12,806 bases of DNA, taken from the NCBI GenBank assembly GCA_037130535.1, contig JBAXSU010000102.1:1-12806 (forward strand), given 5' to 3'. The notes under the pieces are model-generated. The model was given only the letters and a program-made list of their open reading frames with translations. It was not told the origin of the DNA and made no database searches. The position numbers and the translations under genes were made by a program. This DNA comes from VFMC01 sp037130535. GTDB taxonomy: Bacteria > Actinomycetota > Acidimicrobiia > Acidimicrobiales > Ilumatobacteraceae. Below, piece after piece: positions 1 through 6,583 of this stretch (the first letter of the stretch is position 1; every line of letters starts with the position of its first letter).

Positions 1-2
1 GG

Positions 3-713
3 TTCGAGGCACTGCGCGAGGTGATGGTCGCGGGCTACCACCCGTCGGTCGCCCGCCTGTACGACTTCGAGGACGGCCAGCTGCACTTCTCGCACTTCGC
101 TCAGCCCGACGACTGCATCCTGCTGTTCATGGCCGAGGGCAACGCCGGTATCACCCGGGCCACGGCCGACGGCATCCACGAACTCGTCGCCAAGTACCCG
201 GGCCTCACCCCGGTCGACCCGGCGCACATCGAGGAGTGGTTCAACGACCTCGTGTGGGGCCCCGACAAGGTGACCCGCGAGGACGAGCGCATCCGCACCA
301 CTCGCAACGTGAACCGCACCACCGAGATCTCTGCCGACTGGAGCTCGATCAACGACATCTACGAAGCCGTCATCCCGCGCATCCGTGCCGAGATCAACGG
401 CATCACGTTGCTGGGCGGCCACTCGTCGCACAGCTACATCAACGGCACGAACATGTACTTCAACTACTTCTACGACCTCATCGACTGCGAACCCGAGGAA
501 GAGAACGACAAGTACTACTTCCCGATCATCACGATCATCATGGAAGAGACGCTGCGCTACGGGGGGTCGATCGTGCACCACCACGGCATCGGCAAGGCCC
601 GGGCCCGCTGGGTGCGCGACGAGTACGGCACGTCGTTCCCGATGCTCGAGGCGCTGAAGCACGCGTTCGACCCGCACGGCATCATGAACATCGGCACCAT
701 CATCCCCCGCTGA
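3..713 (+). CDS. FAD-linked oxidase, alkylglycerone-phosphate-synthase type (C-terminal part)
   Basis: This is the 3' end of a gene whose start lies left of the window; 236 residues are visible, open from base 3 to the TGA at 711-713. The internal GTG at 21 is not treated as the true start because the frame stays open to the edge and the protein begins in mid-domain. The visible part matches the C-terminal cap and end of VAO/type-4 FAD oxidases. It contains GGHSSHSY (about nt 414-437), the His-rich HHHGIGK motif (nt 576-596), and the family ending AFDPHGIMNIGTIIP. That His motif and ending are typical of alkyldihydroxyacetonephosphate synthase (ether-lipid synthesis). Bacterial homologues also include D-lactate/glycolate-type and uncharacterised oxidases, so the reaction is uncertain. 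The FAD-binding N-terminus is not visible. The gene converges on the leftward gene ending at 884. Confidence 0.85.
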   Translation, partial: FEALREVMVAGYHPSVARLYDFEDGQLHFSHFAQPDDCILLFMAEGNAGITRATADGIHELVAKYPGLTPVDPAHIEEWFNDLVWGPDKVTREDERIRTTRNVNRTTEISADWSSINDIYEAVIPRIRAEINGITLLGGHSSHSYINGTNMYFNYFYDLIDCEPEEENDKYYFPIITIIMEETLRYGGSIVHHHGIGKARARWVRDEYGTSFPMLEALKHAFDPHGIMNIGTIIPR

Positions 714-730
714 CAGGCCTGCAGTCCCCG

Positions 731-777
731 GCGCGATGAGCGAGTTGCGCAGCAGGTGCGCACGTTGCTCATCGCGC
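731..777. repeat. 47-nt nested palindrome, copy 1
   Basis: The two ends, 731-741 and 767-777, are perfect 11-bp reverse complements (GCGCGATGAGC / GCTCATCGCGC). Inside them a second 6-bp stem, TGCGCA at 746-751 and 757-762, closes a 5-nt GCAGG loop. The 4-nt segments between the stems pair only partly. The element lies between two convergent genes, 17 bp past the stop of the left gene. It could end transcription from both sides, but there is no T-run typical of an intrinsic terminator. It could equally be a dispersed palindromic element of the genome. Confidence 0.85.
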
Positions 778-792
778 TGGGCGCTGGGCCGG

Positions 793-839
793 GCGCGATG
801 AGCGAGTTGCGCAGCAGGTGCGCATGTTGCTCATCGCGC
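793..839. repeat. 47-nt nested palindrome, copy 2
   Basis: This is the second copy of the element at 731-777, offset by 62 bp and in the same orientation. It differs at a single base (T at 825 where copy 1 has C at 763). The 11-bp outer stem, the 6-bp TGCGCA inner stem and the GCAGG loop are all intact. The difference falls in the unpaired part of the fold, so the structure is unaffected. The 15-bp spacer between the copies is G-rich. Confidence 0.85.
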
Positions 840-846
840 CAGGTTT

Positions 847-875
847 GGGCGTTGGGTCGGGGCGCTGGGTGGGGG
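847..875 (+). other. Candidate G-quadruplex tract
   Basis: Five runs of three or more G occur on the + strand (847-849, 854-856, 859-862, 867-869, 871-875), separated by loops of 4, 2, 4 and 1 nt. This satisfies the usual G3+ N1-7 quadruplex rule. It sits between the second palindrome and the end of the leftward gene, 8 bp beyond that gene's stop. A shorter three-run version with the same GGGCGCTGGG core occupies the spacer between the palindromes (779-793). Whether it folds is not shown; in a high-GC genome such tracts also arise by chance. Confidence 0.5.
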
Positions 876-883
876 CAGTCGGG

Positions 884-3316
884 TCAGGCGCGGAGGCGGG
901 CGTTGGTGGGGTCGTAGAGGGGTTCGGTGCCCACGGTGGCGGCGCAGCGGACTCCCTGGACGAGCACGGTGAGCTTCGTGCCAGGTGCCTCGTACTGCGG
1001 GCGCACATAGCCGATGGCGATGCTCTGGCCGAGGGTGAAGCTCCAGCCGCCCGAGGTGACCAGGCCGATGCGCTCGTCGCCGTCGAAGATGCTCGACAGG
1101 GCGGGGGCGTCGGCCACACCGGGTTCGTCGAGCGTCATGCTGACGAATCGCCACGGCGACCCGGCGGCCTGCTCGGCCACCAGCGCGGCCTTGCCGACGA
1201 AGTCGTCCTTGGTGAGATCGACGAACCGGTCGAGCGACGCGTCGAACGGCGAGAAGCCGATCTCGATGTCGCCCTTCCAGCCGCGGTAGCCCTTGTCGAG
1301 GCGCAGGCTGTCGACGGCGTAGATGCCGAAGTCGGCGATGCCGTACTGTTCGCCGGCCGCCCACAGGGCGTGGTACAGCGCCACCAACTGGTCGTTCGCG
1401 GCGTGGAGTTCCCAGCCCAGTTCGCCCACGTAACCGACACGCAGGGTGCGCACGCTGCCCACCGCGGTGTCGATGTCGCGGACGCTGAGCCACGGGAACG
1501 CCGTGTTGTCGAGCGGGGTGGAGGTGACCTGCGTCAGCACGTCGCGGGCGTGCGGGCCCACCAGCACCAGCGAGCCGTAGTCCTTGCTGATGTTGGTGAG
1601 GGTGACCGAGCCGTCGGTGGGCAGCGCGGCCTCGAGCACGTCGAGGTCGTGCCACTCGGCGCCCGCCGCGCCCACCAGATAGAAGTGGTCGTCGGCCAGC
1701 TTCGCCACCGTGAACTCGCTGAGGATCTTGCCGTCGGACAGCAGCGCGTAGGCCAGGGTGATGCGGCCCGGGCGGGGCAGCTTGGTGCACAGCAGATGGT
1801 CGAGGTACGCGGAGGCACCCGGGCCGTTCACCTCGATCTTGGTGAAGCCCGGCATGTCGAGGATGCCGACGCGGTTGCGCACCGCCTCGCACTCGGTGGC
1901 CACCGGGCCGCGCCAGGCCTGGGTGCGGAAGAACGAGTAGTCGTCGACCGGAACCTGGCCGGTGGCATCGAACCAGGTGGGTCGCTCCCAGCCGCCGCGC
2001 TGGCCGAAGTGCGCGCCCTTGGCTGCCAGTGTGTCGTACAGCGGCGACACCCAACCGGGGCGGCCGGCCGGCCACTCCTTGTTGGGGAAGCCCATCGCGT
2101 ACTCGTGCTGGTACAGCTCGAGCGCCTTGGCGATGGTGTACTCGGTGGTGGCGTAGTCCTTGTAGCGGCGGCGGTCCCAGCCCCACACGTCGAAGCCGGG
2201 TCGGCCCTCGAGGATCCACTCGGCCATCAGCTTGCCGGCGCCGCCGCCCTGGGCGATGCCGAAACTGAACGTGTTGCAGTGGAAGAAGTTGCGCAGGCCG
2301 CGCTCGGGCCCGAGGTAGGGGTAGCCGTCGGGGGCGTAGGGGATAGGGCCGTTCACGACGCGGGCGATACCGGCTTCGCCGAGCACCGGCACGCGCTCGC
2401 CGGCGTCGAGGATCTGCGGTTCCAGGCGCTCGAGGTCTTCCGACCACAGCATGTTGGCGAACTCGTCGGGGATGCCGTCGAGCCACATCGCCGTGCTCTT
2501 CCACTCGTAGGGCCCGAGGATGTAGCTGTTGCGCTCTTGGCGGAGGTAGTAGCTGGTGTCGGGGTCGCGCAGCAGCGGCAGCGGCGTGCTGCGGGCGGCG
2601 AGTTCGGGGATCTCGTCGGTGACGTAGTACTGGTGCGACATCTGCGCGATGGGGTGGTGACGGCCGAGCAGGGCCATCACCTCACCGGCGCGGTAGCCGG
2701 CGGCGTTGACGACGATCTCGCATTCGATGACGTTGATGTCGCCGTTCTTGGTGCGGCTGGTGACGACCCAGTGGTGGTTGGGCTGCTGCTCGAGGCCGAT
2801 GACGCGCTCGTAGCGGCGGATGCGGCCGCCCATGGTGCGGGTGCGGGTGGCGAGGGCCTGGGTGACCTGCGACGGGTCGATGTCGCCGTCGAGCGGGTCC
2901 CACAGTGCGCCCACGAGGTCGTGGGTTTCGACGAGGGGGTAGATCTCCTGCAGTTGCGCCGGGGTGAGCATGTCGTAGCCCATGCCCTGGGCGTTGGCCA
3001 TGGAGGTGACGTGGCGGAACTCGGCGAGGCGTTCCTCGCTGTGGGCCAGGCGCACCGAACCGGTGACGTGGTAGTTGATCGGGAACTCTTCGGCCAGTTC
3101 GCGGTACAGCGCGGCGGTGTAGCTCTGCGCCTTCATCGCGCTCCACGACGTGCTGTAGGTGGGCACGTTGCCGGCCGCGTGCCACGTGGAGCCCGACGTG
3201 AGTTCGTCGCGCTCGAGCAGCAACACGTCGGTGCAGCCCATCAACGCCAGGTGGTAGGCAACGCTCACCCCCGCGATGCCTCCGCCGATGACGACGATCC
3301 GTGCCTGTTCGCTCAC
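884..3316 (-). CDS. Dimethylglycine/sarcosine dehydrogenase-like flavoprotein with GcvT folate domain (paralog A)
   Basis: An 810-residue FAD-dependent oxidoreductase fused to an aminomethyltransferase-like domain, the layout of dimethylglycine and sarcosine dehydrogenases. These oxidise an N-methyl amine and pass the C1 unit to tetrahydrofolate. The FAD Rossmann motif GGGIAG is at residues 11-16 and the ribose-binding Glu at 35. STWHAAG at 43-49 holds His46, the expected position of covalent flavin attachment in DMGDH. A linker leads to the GcvT part from about 424 to the end. The start is the GTG at 3316: AAGGGGG lies 5 nt upstream and the next Met falls inside the Rossmann fold. Compared with its neighbour it has Glu534 where the GcvT folate site normally has Asp, and SPFDASLDRF instead of the usual EAGLGF signature, so its folate chemistry or substrate may differ. 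Substrate and electron acceptor cannot be read from sequence. Confidence 0.9.
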   Translation of the reverse strand: MSEQARIVVIGGGIAGVSVAYHLALMGCTDVLLLERDELTSGSTWHAAGNVPTYSTSWSAMKAQSYTAALYRELAEEFPINYHVTGSVRLAHSEERLAEFRHVTSMANAQGMGYDMLTPAQLQEIYPLVETHDLVGALWDPLDGDIDPSQVTQALATRTRTMGGRIRRYERVIGLEQQPNHHWVVTSRTKNGDINVIECEIVVNAAGYRAGEVMALLGRHHPIAQMSHQYYVTDEIPELAARSTPLPLLRDPDTSYYLRQERNSYILGPYEWKSTAMWLDGIPDEFANMLWSEDLERLEPQILDAGERVPVLGEAGIARVVNGPIPYAPDGYPYLGPERGLRNFFHCNTFSFGIAQGGGAGKLMAEWILEGRPGFDVWGWDRRRYKDYATTEYTIAKALELYQHEYAMGFPNKEWPAGRPGWVSPLYDTLAAKGAHFGQRGGWERPTWFDATGQVPVDDYSFFRTQAWRGPVATECEAVRNRVGILDMPGFTKIEVNGPGASAYLDHLLCTKLPRPGRITLAYALLSDGKILSEFTVAKLADDHFYLVGAAGAEWHDLDVLEAALPTDGSVTLTNISKDYGSLVLVGPHARDVLTQVTSTPLDNTAFPWLSVRDIDTAVGSVRTLRVGYVGELGWELHAANDQLVALYHALWAAGEQYGIADFGIYAVDSLRLDKGYRGWKGDIEIGFSPFDASLDRFVDLTKDDFVGKAALVAEQAAGSPWRFVSMTLDEPGVADAPALSSIFDGDERIGLVTSGGWSFTLGQSIAIGYVRPQYEAPGTKLTVLVQGVRCAATVGTEPLYDPTNARLRA

Positions 3317-3448
3317 TGCAGCCCCCTTGTACACCCGACCCTGTGTGGGTCGGCGTGGCATGTGCACCACCGGTCTGTGTAAAGATAGACGAAATTTCAC
3401 AGCGGCCGACGAGTCCGTCACGTCGAACGCCTTCGCAGGGGAACCTCC
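3317..3448. promoter_or_regulatory. Divergent promoter region between the two dehydrogenase paralogs
   Basis: This 132-bp gap separates the starts of the leftward and rightward flavoprotein genes and must hold both promoters. The only AT-rich island is at about 3376-3401, bounded by TGTG and CACA and containing TAAAGAT on the + strand and TATCTT on the - strand, both possible -10 elements. I could not fix a convincing -35 for either. A Shine-Dalgarno AGGGGA (3437-3442) serves the rightward gene at 6-nt spacing. No glycine or cobalamin riboswitch is recognisable. Confidence 0.6.
3335..3353. promoter_or_regulatory. Inverted repeat, candidate operator
   Basis: CCGACCC and GGGTCGG form a perfect 7-bp inverted repeat around a TGTGT centre, 19 bp in all. 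It lies 18 bp upstream of the leftward gene's GTG and within the shared promoter region of both paralogs. This suits a dimeric repressor such as the XRE-cupin protein encoded two genes away. The same sequence could form a hairpin in the leader of the leftward mRNA. Confidence 0.4.
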
Positions 3449-5908
3449 ATGACCGATCTGCCCAGCAACGCACGCGTCGTCATCGTCGGTGGCGGCATCG
3501 TCGGCTGCAGCGTCGCCTATCACCTCGCCAAGCGTGGGGTCACCGATGTGGTGCTGCTCGAGCGCAAGCAACTCACCTGCGGCACCACCTGGCACGCGGC
3601 CGGTCTGGTGGGCCAGTTGCGCGCCACGCACAACCTCACGCGTCTGGCGCAGTACACCACCAACCTGTTCGCCACGCTCGAGGCCGAGACCGGGCAGGCA
3701 ACGGGCTTCCAGCAGCGCGGCTCGGTGGCCATCGCCCCCAACGAGGAGCGCTTCGAAGAACTCAAGCGCGGCGCCAGCATGGCCCGCTGCTTCGGCCTCG
3801 AGGTGAACATCATCACCCCGGCCGATGTGAAGGAACTCGTGCCGCTGTCGCGGATCGACGACCTCGTCGGTGCCGTGCACCTGCCCGGCGACGGCATCAC
3901 CAACCCCATCGACACCACCCAGGCGCTCGCCAAGGGCGCGCGTGCCCACGGGGTGCGCATCGCCGAGAACGTGAAGGTCGACCGCATCATCGTGGAAGGT
4001 GGCCGCGCCGTGGGCGTGGCCTACAGCGTCGACGGCGAGCAGGGCGAGATCCGTGCCGACGCCGTGGTGAACGCGGCCGGCATGTGGGGTCGCGAACTCG
4101 GCGACGCAGTGGGCGCCACGGTGCCGCTGCACGCGGCCGAGCACTTCTACATCGTCACCGAAGGCGTCGAGGGCATCTCGCCCACCATGCCGGTGCTGCG
4201 CGACCAAGATGGCTGCGGCTACTTCAAGGAAGACGCCGGCAAGCTGTTGGTGGGTTGGTTCGAGCCGGTGGCCAAGCCGTGGGGCATGAAGGGCATCCCC
4301 GAGTCGTTCTGCTTCGACTCGCTGCCGGAAGACTTCGAGCACATCGCCCCGCTGGTCGAGGCTGCCACGCACCGCATGCCGCTGCTGGCCGAGACCGGTA
4401 TCCGCCTGTTCTTCAATGGGCCCGAGGCGTTCACCCCCGACGACCGCTACCTGCTCGGCGAATCGCCCGATGTGGCCGGGCTGTTCATGGCCTGCGGCTT
4501 CAACTCCATCGGCATTCAGTCGTCGGGCGGCGCCGGCAAGGTGCTTGCCGACTGGATCGTCGACGGCCATCCGCCGATGGACCTGTGGGACGTCGACGTG
4601 CGCCGCGTCATGCCGTTCCAGCGCAACCGCCAGTATCTGCACGACCGCACGGTCGAGTCGCTGGGCCTGCTGTATGCGATGCACTGGCCGTTCCGTCAGC
4701 CCGACACCGCCCGCGGGGTGCGTCGCTCGCCGCTGCACGACCGCCTGGCCGCCAAGGGCGCGTGCTTCGGCGAGACCGCCGGATGGGAACGCACCAACTG
4801 GTTCGCCCCCGAGGGCGTGGAACCGCGCTACGAGTACACCTATGGCCGCCAGAACTGGTTCGACTACTCCGCCGCCGAGCACCTCGCCGTGCGCAACGCC
4901 GTGGGCATCTTCGACCAGTCGAGCTTCGGCAAGTTCGTCGTGGAGGGCCCCGACGCCGAGGCCGTGATGAACCGCATCAGTGCCAACGACATGTCGGTAC
5001 CCGTTGGCCGGATCGTCTACACCCAGTGGCTCAACGAGCGCGGTGGTATCGAGGCCGACCTCACGGTCACCCGCGAGGCCGACGACCGCTACCTCGTCGT
5101 CACCGCCGCAGCCACCCAGGTGCGCGACTTCGCCTACCTCAAGCAGCACATCCCGGCCGATGCACGAGCGGTGGCCGTGGATGTCACCTCGGCGCACGCG
5201 GTGCTCAGCGTGATGGGCCCCAACTCGCGAGCGCTGCTCAGCTCGCTCACCCACGACGACCTGTCGAACGAGGCGTTCCCGTTCGGTACGTCGCGCCACA
5301 TCGACCTCGGCTACGCGCGGGTGCGCGCCAGCCGCGTCACCTACGTCGGCGAACTGGGATGGGAGCTCTACATCCCCACCGAGTACGCCACCGGCGTGTT
5401 CGACGCCATCGTGGCCGCCGGCCCGGCGTTCGGCCTGGTGCACTGCGGGTACCACGCGCTCAACTCGCTGCGGCTCGAGAAGGGCTACCGCCACTGGGGT
5501 CACGACGTCTCGCCCGACGAGAACCCGCTCGAGGCCGGCCTCGGGTTCGTGGTGGCGTGGGACAAGCCGGGTGGCTTCATCGGCCGCGAGGCCGTGCTGC
5601 CACAGCGCACGGCTGGTGTGCGTCAGCGCCTGGCCCAGTTCGCGCTGCACGACGGCTCGAAGCTGCTGTACCACAACGAGCCGATCTGGCGCGACGGGGT
5701 GCTCGTCGGCCGCATCACGTCGGGTATGTACGGGCACTTCGTCGACGCCTCGCTGGGCATGGGTTACGTGGCCGACCCATCGGGCATCACCAGTCGCGAG
5801 TGGGTGCTCGGCGGTACCTACGAGATCGAAGTGGCAGCCGAGCGGGTGGCCGCGCGTGTGTCGCTCGAGCCGTTCTACGACCCAAAGAGCCTGCGGGTGA
5901 AGGCCTGA
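3449..5908 (+). CDS. Sarcosine/dimethylglycine dehydrogenase-like flavoprotein with GcvT folate domain (paralog B)
   Basis: An 819-residue paralog of the divergent gene with the same layout: FAD oxidase (about 1-370), linker (to about 430), GcvT domain (about 437-690) and GcvT C-terminal barrel (about 700-815). GGGIVG is at 14-19, Glu39 follows the second strand, and TTWHAAG at 46-52 contains His49, the predicted covalent flavin residue. The folate-site motif GGIEADLTV carries Asp537, matching the Asp that starts formaldehyde capture by tetrahydrofolate in this family. ENPLEAGLGF and the closing LEPFYDPKSLR are also canonical. The expected reaction is oxidative demethylation of a secondary or tertiary methylamine (sarcosine, dimethylglycine or relatives) yielding methylene-tetrahydrofolate. 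AGGGGA 6 nt before the ATG supports the start. It is the first gene of a probable operon with the regulator 4 bp downstream. The exact substrate is uncertain. Confidence 0.92.
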   Translation: MTDLPSNARVVIVGGGIVGCSVAYHLAKRGVTDVVLLERKQLTCGTTWHAAGLVGQLRATHNLTRLAQYTTNLFATLEAETGQATGFQQRGSVAIAPNEERFEELKRGASMARCFGLEVNIITPADVKELVPLSRIDDLVGAVHLPGDGITNPIDTTQALAKGARAHGVRIAENVKVDRIIVEGGRAVGVAYSVDGEQGEIRADAVVNAAGMWGRELGDAVGATVPLHAAEHFYIVTEGVEGISPTMPVLRDQDGCGYFKEDAGKLLVGWFEPVAKPWGMKGIPESFCFDSLPEDFEHIAPLVEAATHRMPLLAETGIRLFFNGPEAFTPDDRYLLGESPDVAGLFMACGFNSIGIQSSGGAGKVLADWIVDGHPPMDLWDVDVRRVMPFQRNRQYLHDRTVESLGLLYAMHWPFRQPDTARGVRRSPLHDRLAAKGACFGETAGWERTNWFAPEGVEPRYEYTYGRQNWFDYSAAEHLAVRNAVGIFDQSSFGKFVVEGPDAEAVMNRISANDMSVPVGRIVYTQWLNERGGIEADLTVTREADDRYLVVTAAATQVRDFAYLKQHIPADARAVAVDVTSAHAVLSVMGPNSRALLSSLTHDDLSNEAFPFGTSRHIDLGYARVRASRVTYVGELGWELYIPTEYATGVFDAIVAAGPAFGLVHCGYHALNSLRLEKGYRHWGHDVSPDENPLEAGLGFVVAWDKPGGFIGREAVLPQRTAGVRQRLAQFALHDGSKLLYHNEPIWRDGVLVGRITSGMYGHFVDASLGMGYVADPSGITSREWVLGGTYEIEVAAERVAARVSLEPFYDPKSLRVKA

Positions 5909-5912
5909 TTCG

Positions 5913-6533
5913 ATGGCGATCCGTGCCCTCAGCACAGCGCAGGAGGCGACCTCGCCGCCCAGCGCCGGCGAGTACGACGCCGACGCGCCCATCGGTGGGC
6001 GCATTCGCGAACTGCGCAAGGCTCACGGCCGCACCCTGAGCGACGTCGCCACAGCAGTGGGCATCTCGGTGAGCTACCTCAGCCAGATCGAGCGCGACGT
6101 GTCGCGCCTACCCATCGGCGTGCTGAAGCGCATCGCCGACACGCTCGGCGTGCACATGAACTGGTTCTTCCACAGCGGGTACCAGGGCCCAGCCCACGAG
6201 CGCGACATCATCGTGCGCGCCGACAATCGCCGCAACCTCACCTTCACCGGCCTCGGCATCACCGAGGAACTGCTGTCGCCCAACCTGGCGGGCCCGCTCG
6301 AACTGCTCATCAGCACCATCCACCCCGGCGCCGACAGCGAGTTCTACAGCCACGACGGCGCCGAGGCCGGCGTCGTCATCGAGGGCCGACTCGAACTGTG
6401 GGTGGGCGACCGCCACTTCGTGTTGAACCAGGGCGACAGTTTCGCCTTCCCCAGCGCCACGGCCCACCGCTGCGCCAACACCGGCAACCGCCCGGTGCGC
6501 GTGCTGTGGGTCATCACCCCGCCCCATTACTGA
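5913..6533 (+). CDS. XRE-family transcriptional regulator with C-terminal cupin domain
   Basis: A 206-residue regulator. After a disordered N-terminus of about 25 residues comes an XRE helix-turn-helix (about 28-82) with recognition helix SVSYLSQIERD at 52-62. A cupin_2 domain follows (about 126-204) with AEAGVVIEGRLEL and GDSFAFPSATAHRCAN strands. Regulators of this build usually bind a small ligand in the cupin and control catabolic genes for amines or amino acids. The start codon is 4 bp after the stop of the upstream dehydrogenase, with GAAGG inside that gene's last codons as the likely ribosome site, so translation is probably coupled. The methyltransferase gene follows 27 bp later. It is the natural candidate to control this operon and the divergent paralog through the inverted repeat at 3335-3353. 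Ligand and sign of regulation are unknown. Confidence 0.9.
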   Translation: MAIRALSTAQEATSPPSAGEYDADAPIGGRIRELRKAHGRTLSDVATAVGISVSYLSQIERDVSRLPIGVLKRIADTLGVHMNWFFHSGYQGPAHERDIIVRADNRRNLTFTGLGITEELLSPNLAGPLELLISTIHPGADSEFYSHDGAEAGVVIEGRLELWVGDRHFVLNQGDSFAFPSATAHRCANTGNRPVRVLWVITPPHY

Positions 6534-6541
6534 TCCCGACG

Positions 6542-6583
6542 CAAGCACCTGGAGACTCCCATGACCGATCTACAAGCACCTGG
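6542..6583. repeat. 11-bp direct repeat flanking the methyltransferase start
   Basis: CAAGCACCTGG occurs at 6542-6552 and again at 6573-6583, 31 bp apart. The first copy ends in the GG of the Shine-Dalgarno GGAG (6551-6554); the second lies in codons 5-8 of the gene. It may be a local duplication or a binding site; nothing further supports a role. Confidence 0.6.

Noticed and set aside
731..839. CRISPR array
   Set aside because: There are only two units, each internally palindromic over its full length, with a 15-bp G-rich spacer and no cas genes.
818..3382. Long open frame (854 codons) antisense to paralog A
   Set aside because: It is the complement of a clear dehydrogenase gene. The composition is rich in Ala, Val, His and Arg with no recognisable domain, as expected for antisense frames of G/C-ending codons.
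3376..3401. CRP-type binding site (TGTG...CACA)
   Set aside because: The half-sites are separated by 18 bp, far more than the 6-8 bp of CRP sites, and the inner bases do not match.
3317..3448. Glycine or cobalamin riboswitch upstream of the dehydrogenases
   Set aside because: Only 132 bp are shared by two leaders, and none of the conserved riboswitch core elements can be recognised.
3317..6019. Leftward continuation of paralog A's frame through paralog B (1711 codons in all)
   Set aside because: The part above 3316 is antisense to paralog B and the regulator and has no family resemblance. The GTG at 3316 has a good ribosome site and begins the FAD fold correctly.
3301..6039. Rightward 912-codon frame overlapping paralog B
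   Set aside because: It is Arg/Pro/His-rich shadow sequence of the real gene at 3449-5908, which has domains, motifs and a Shine-Dalgarno.
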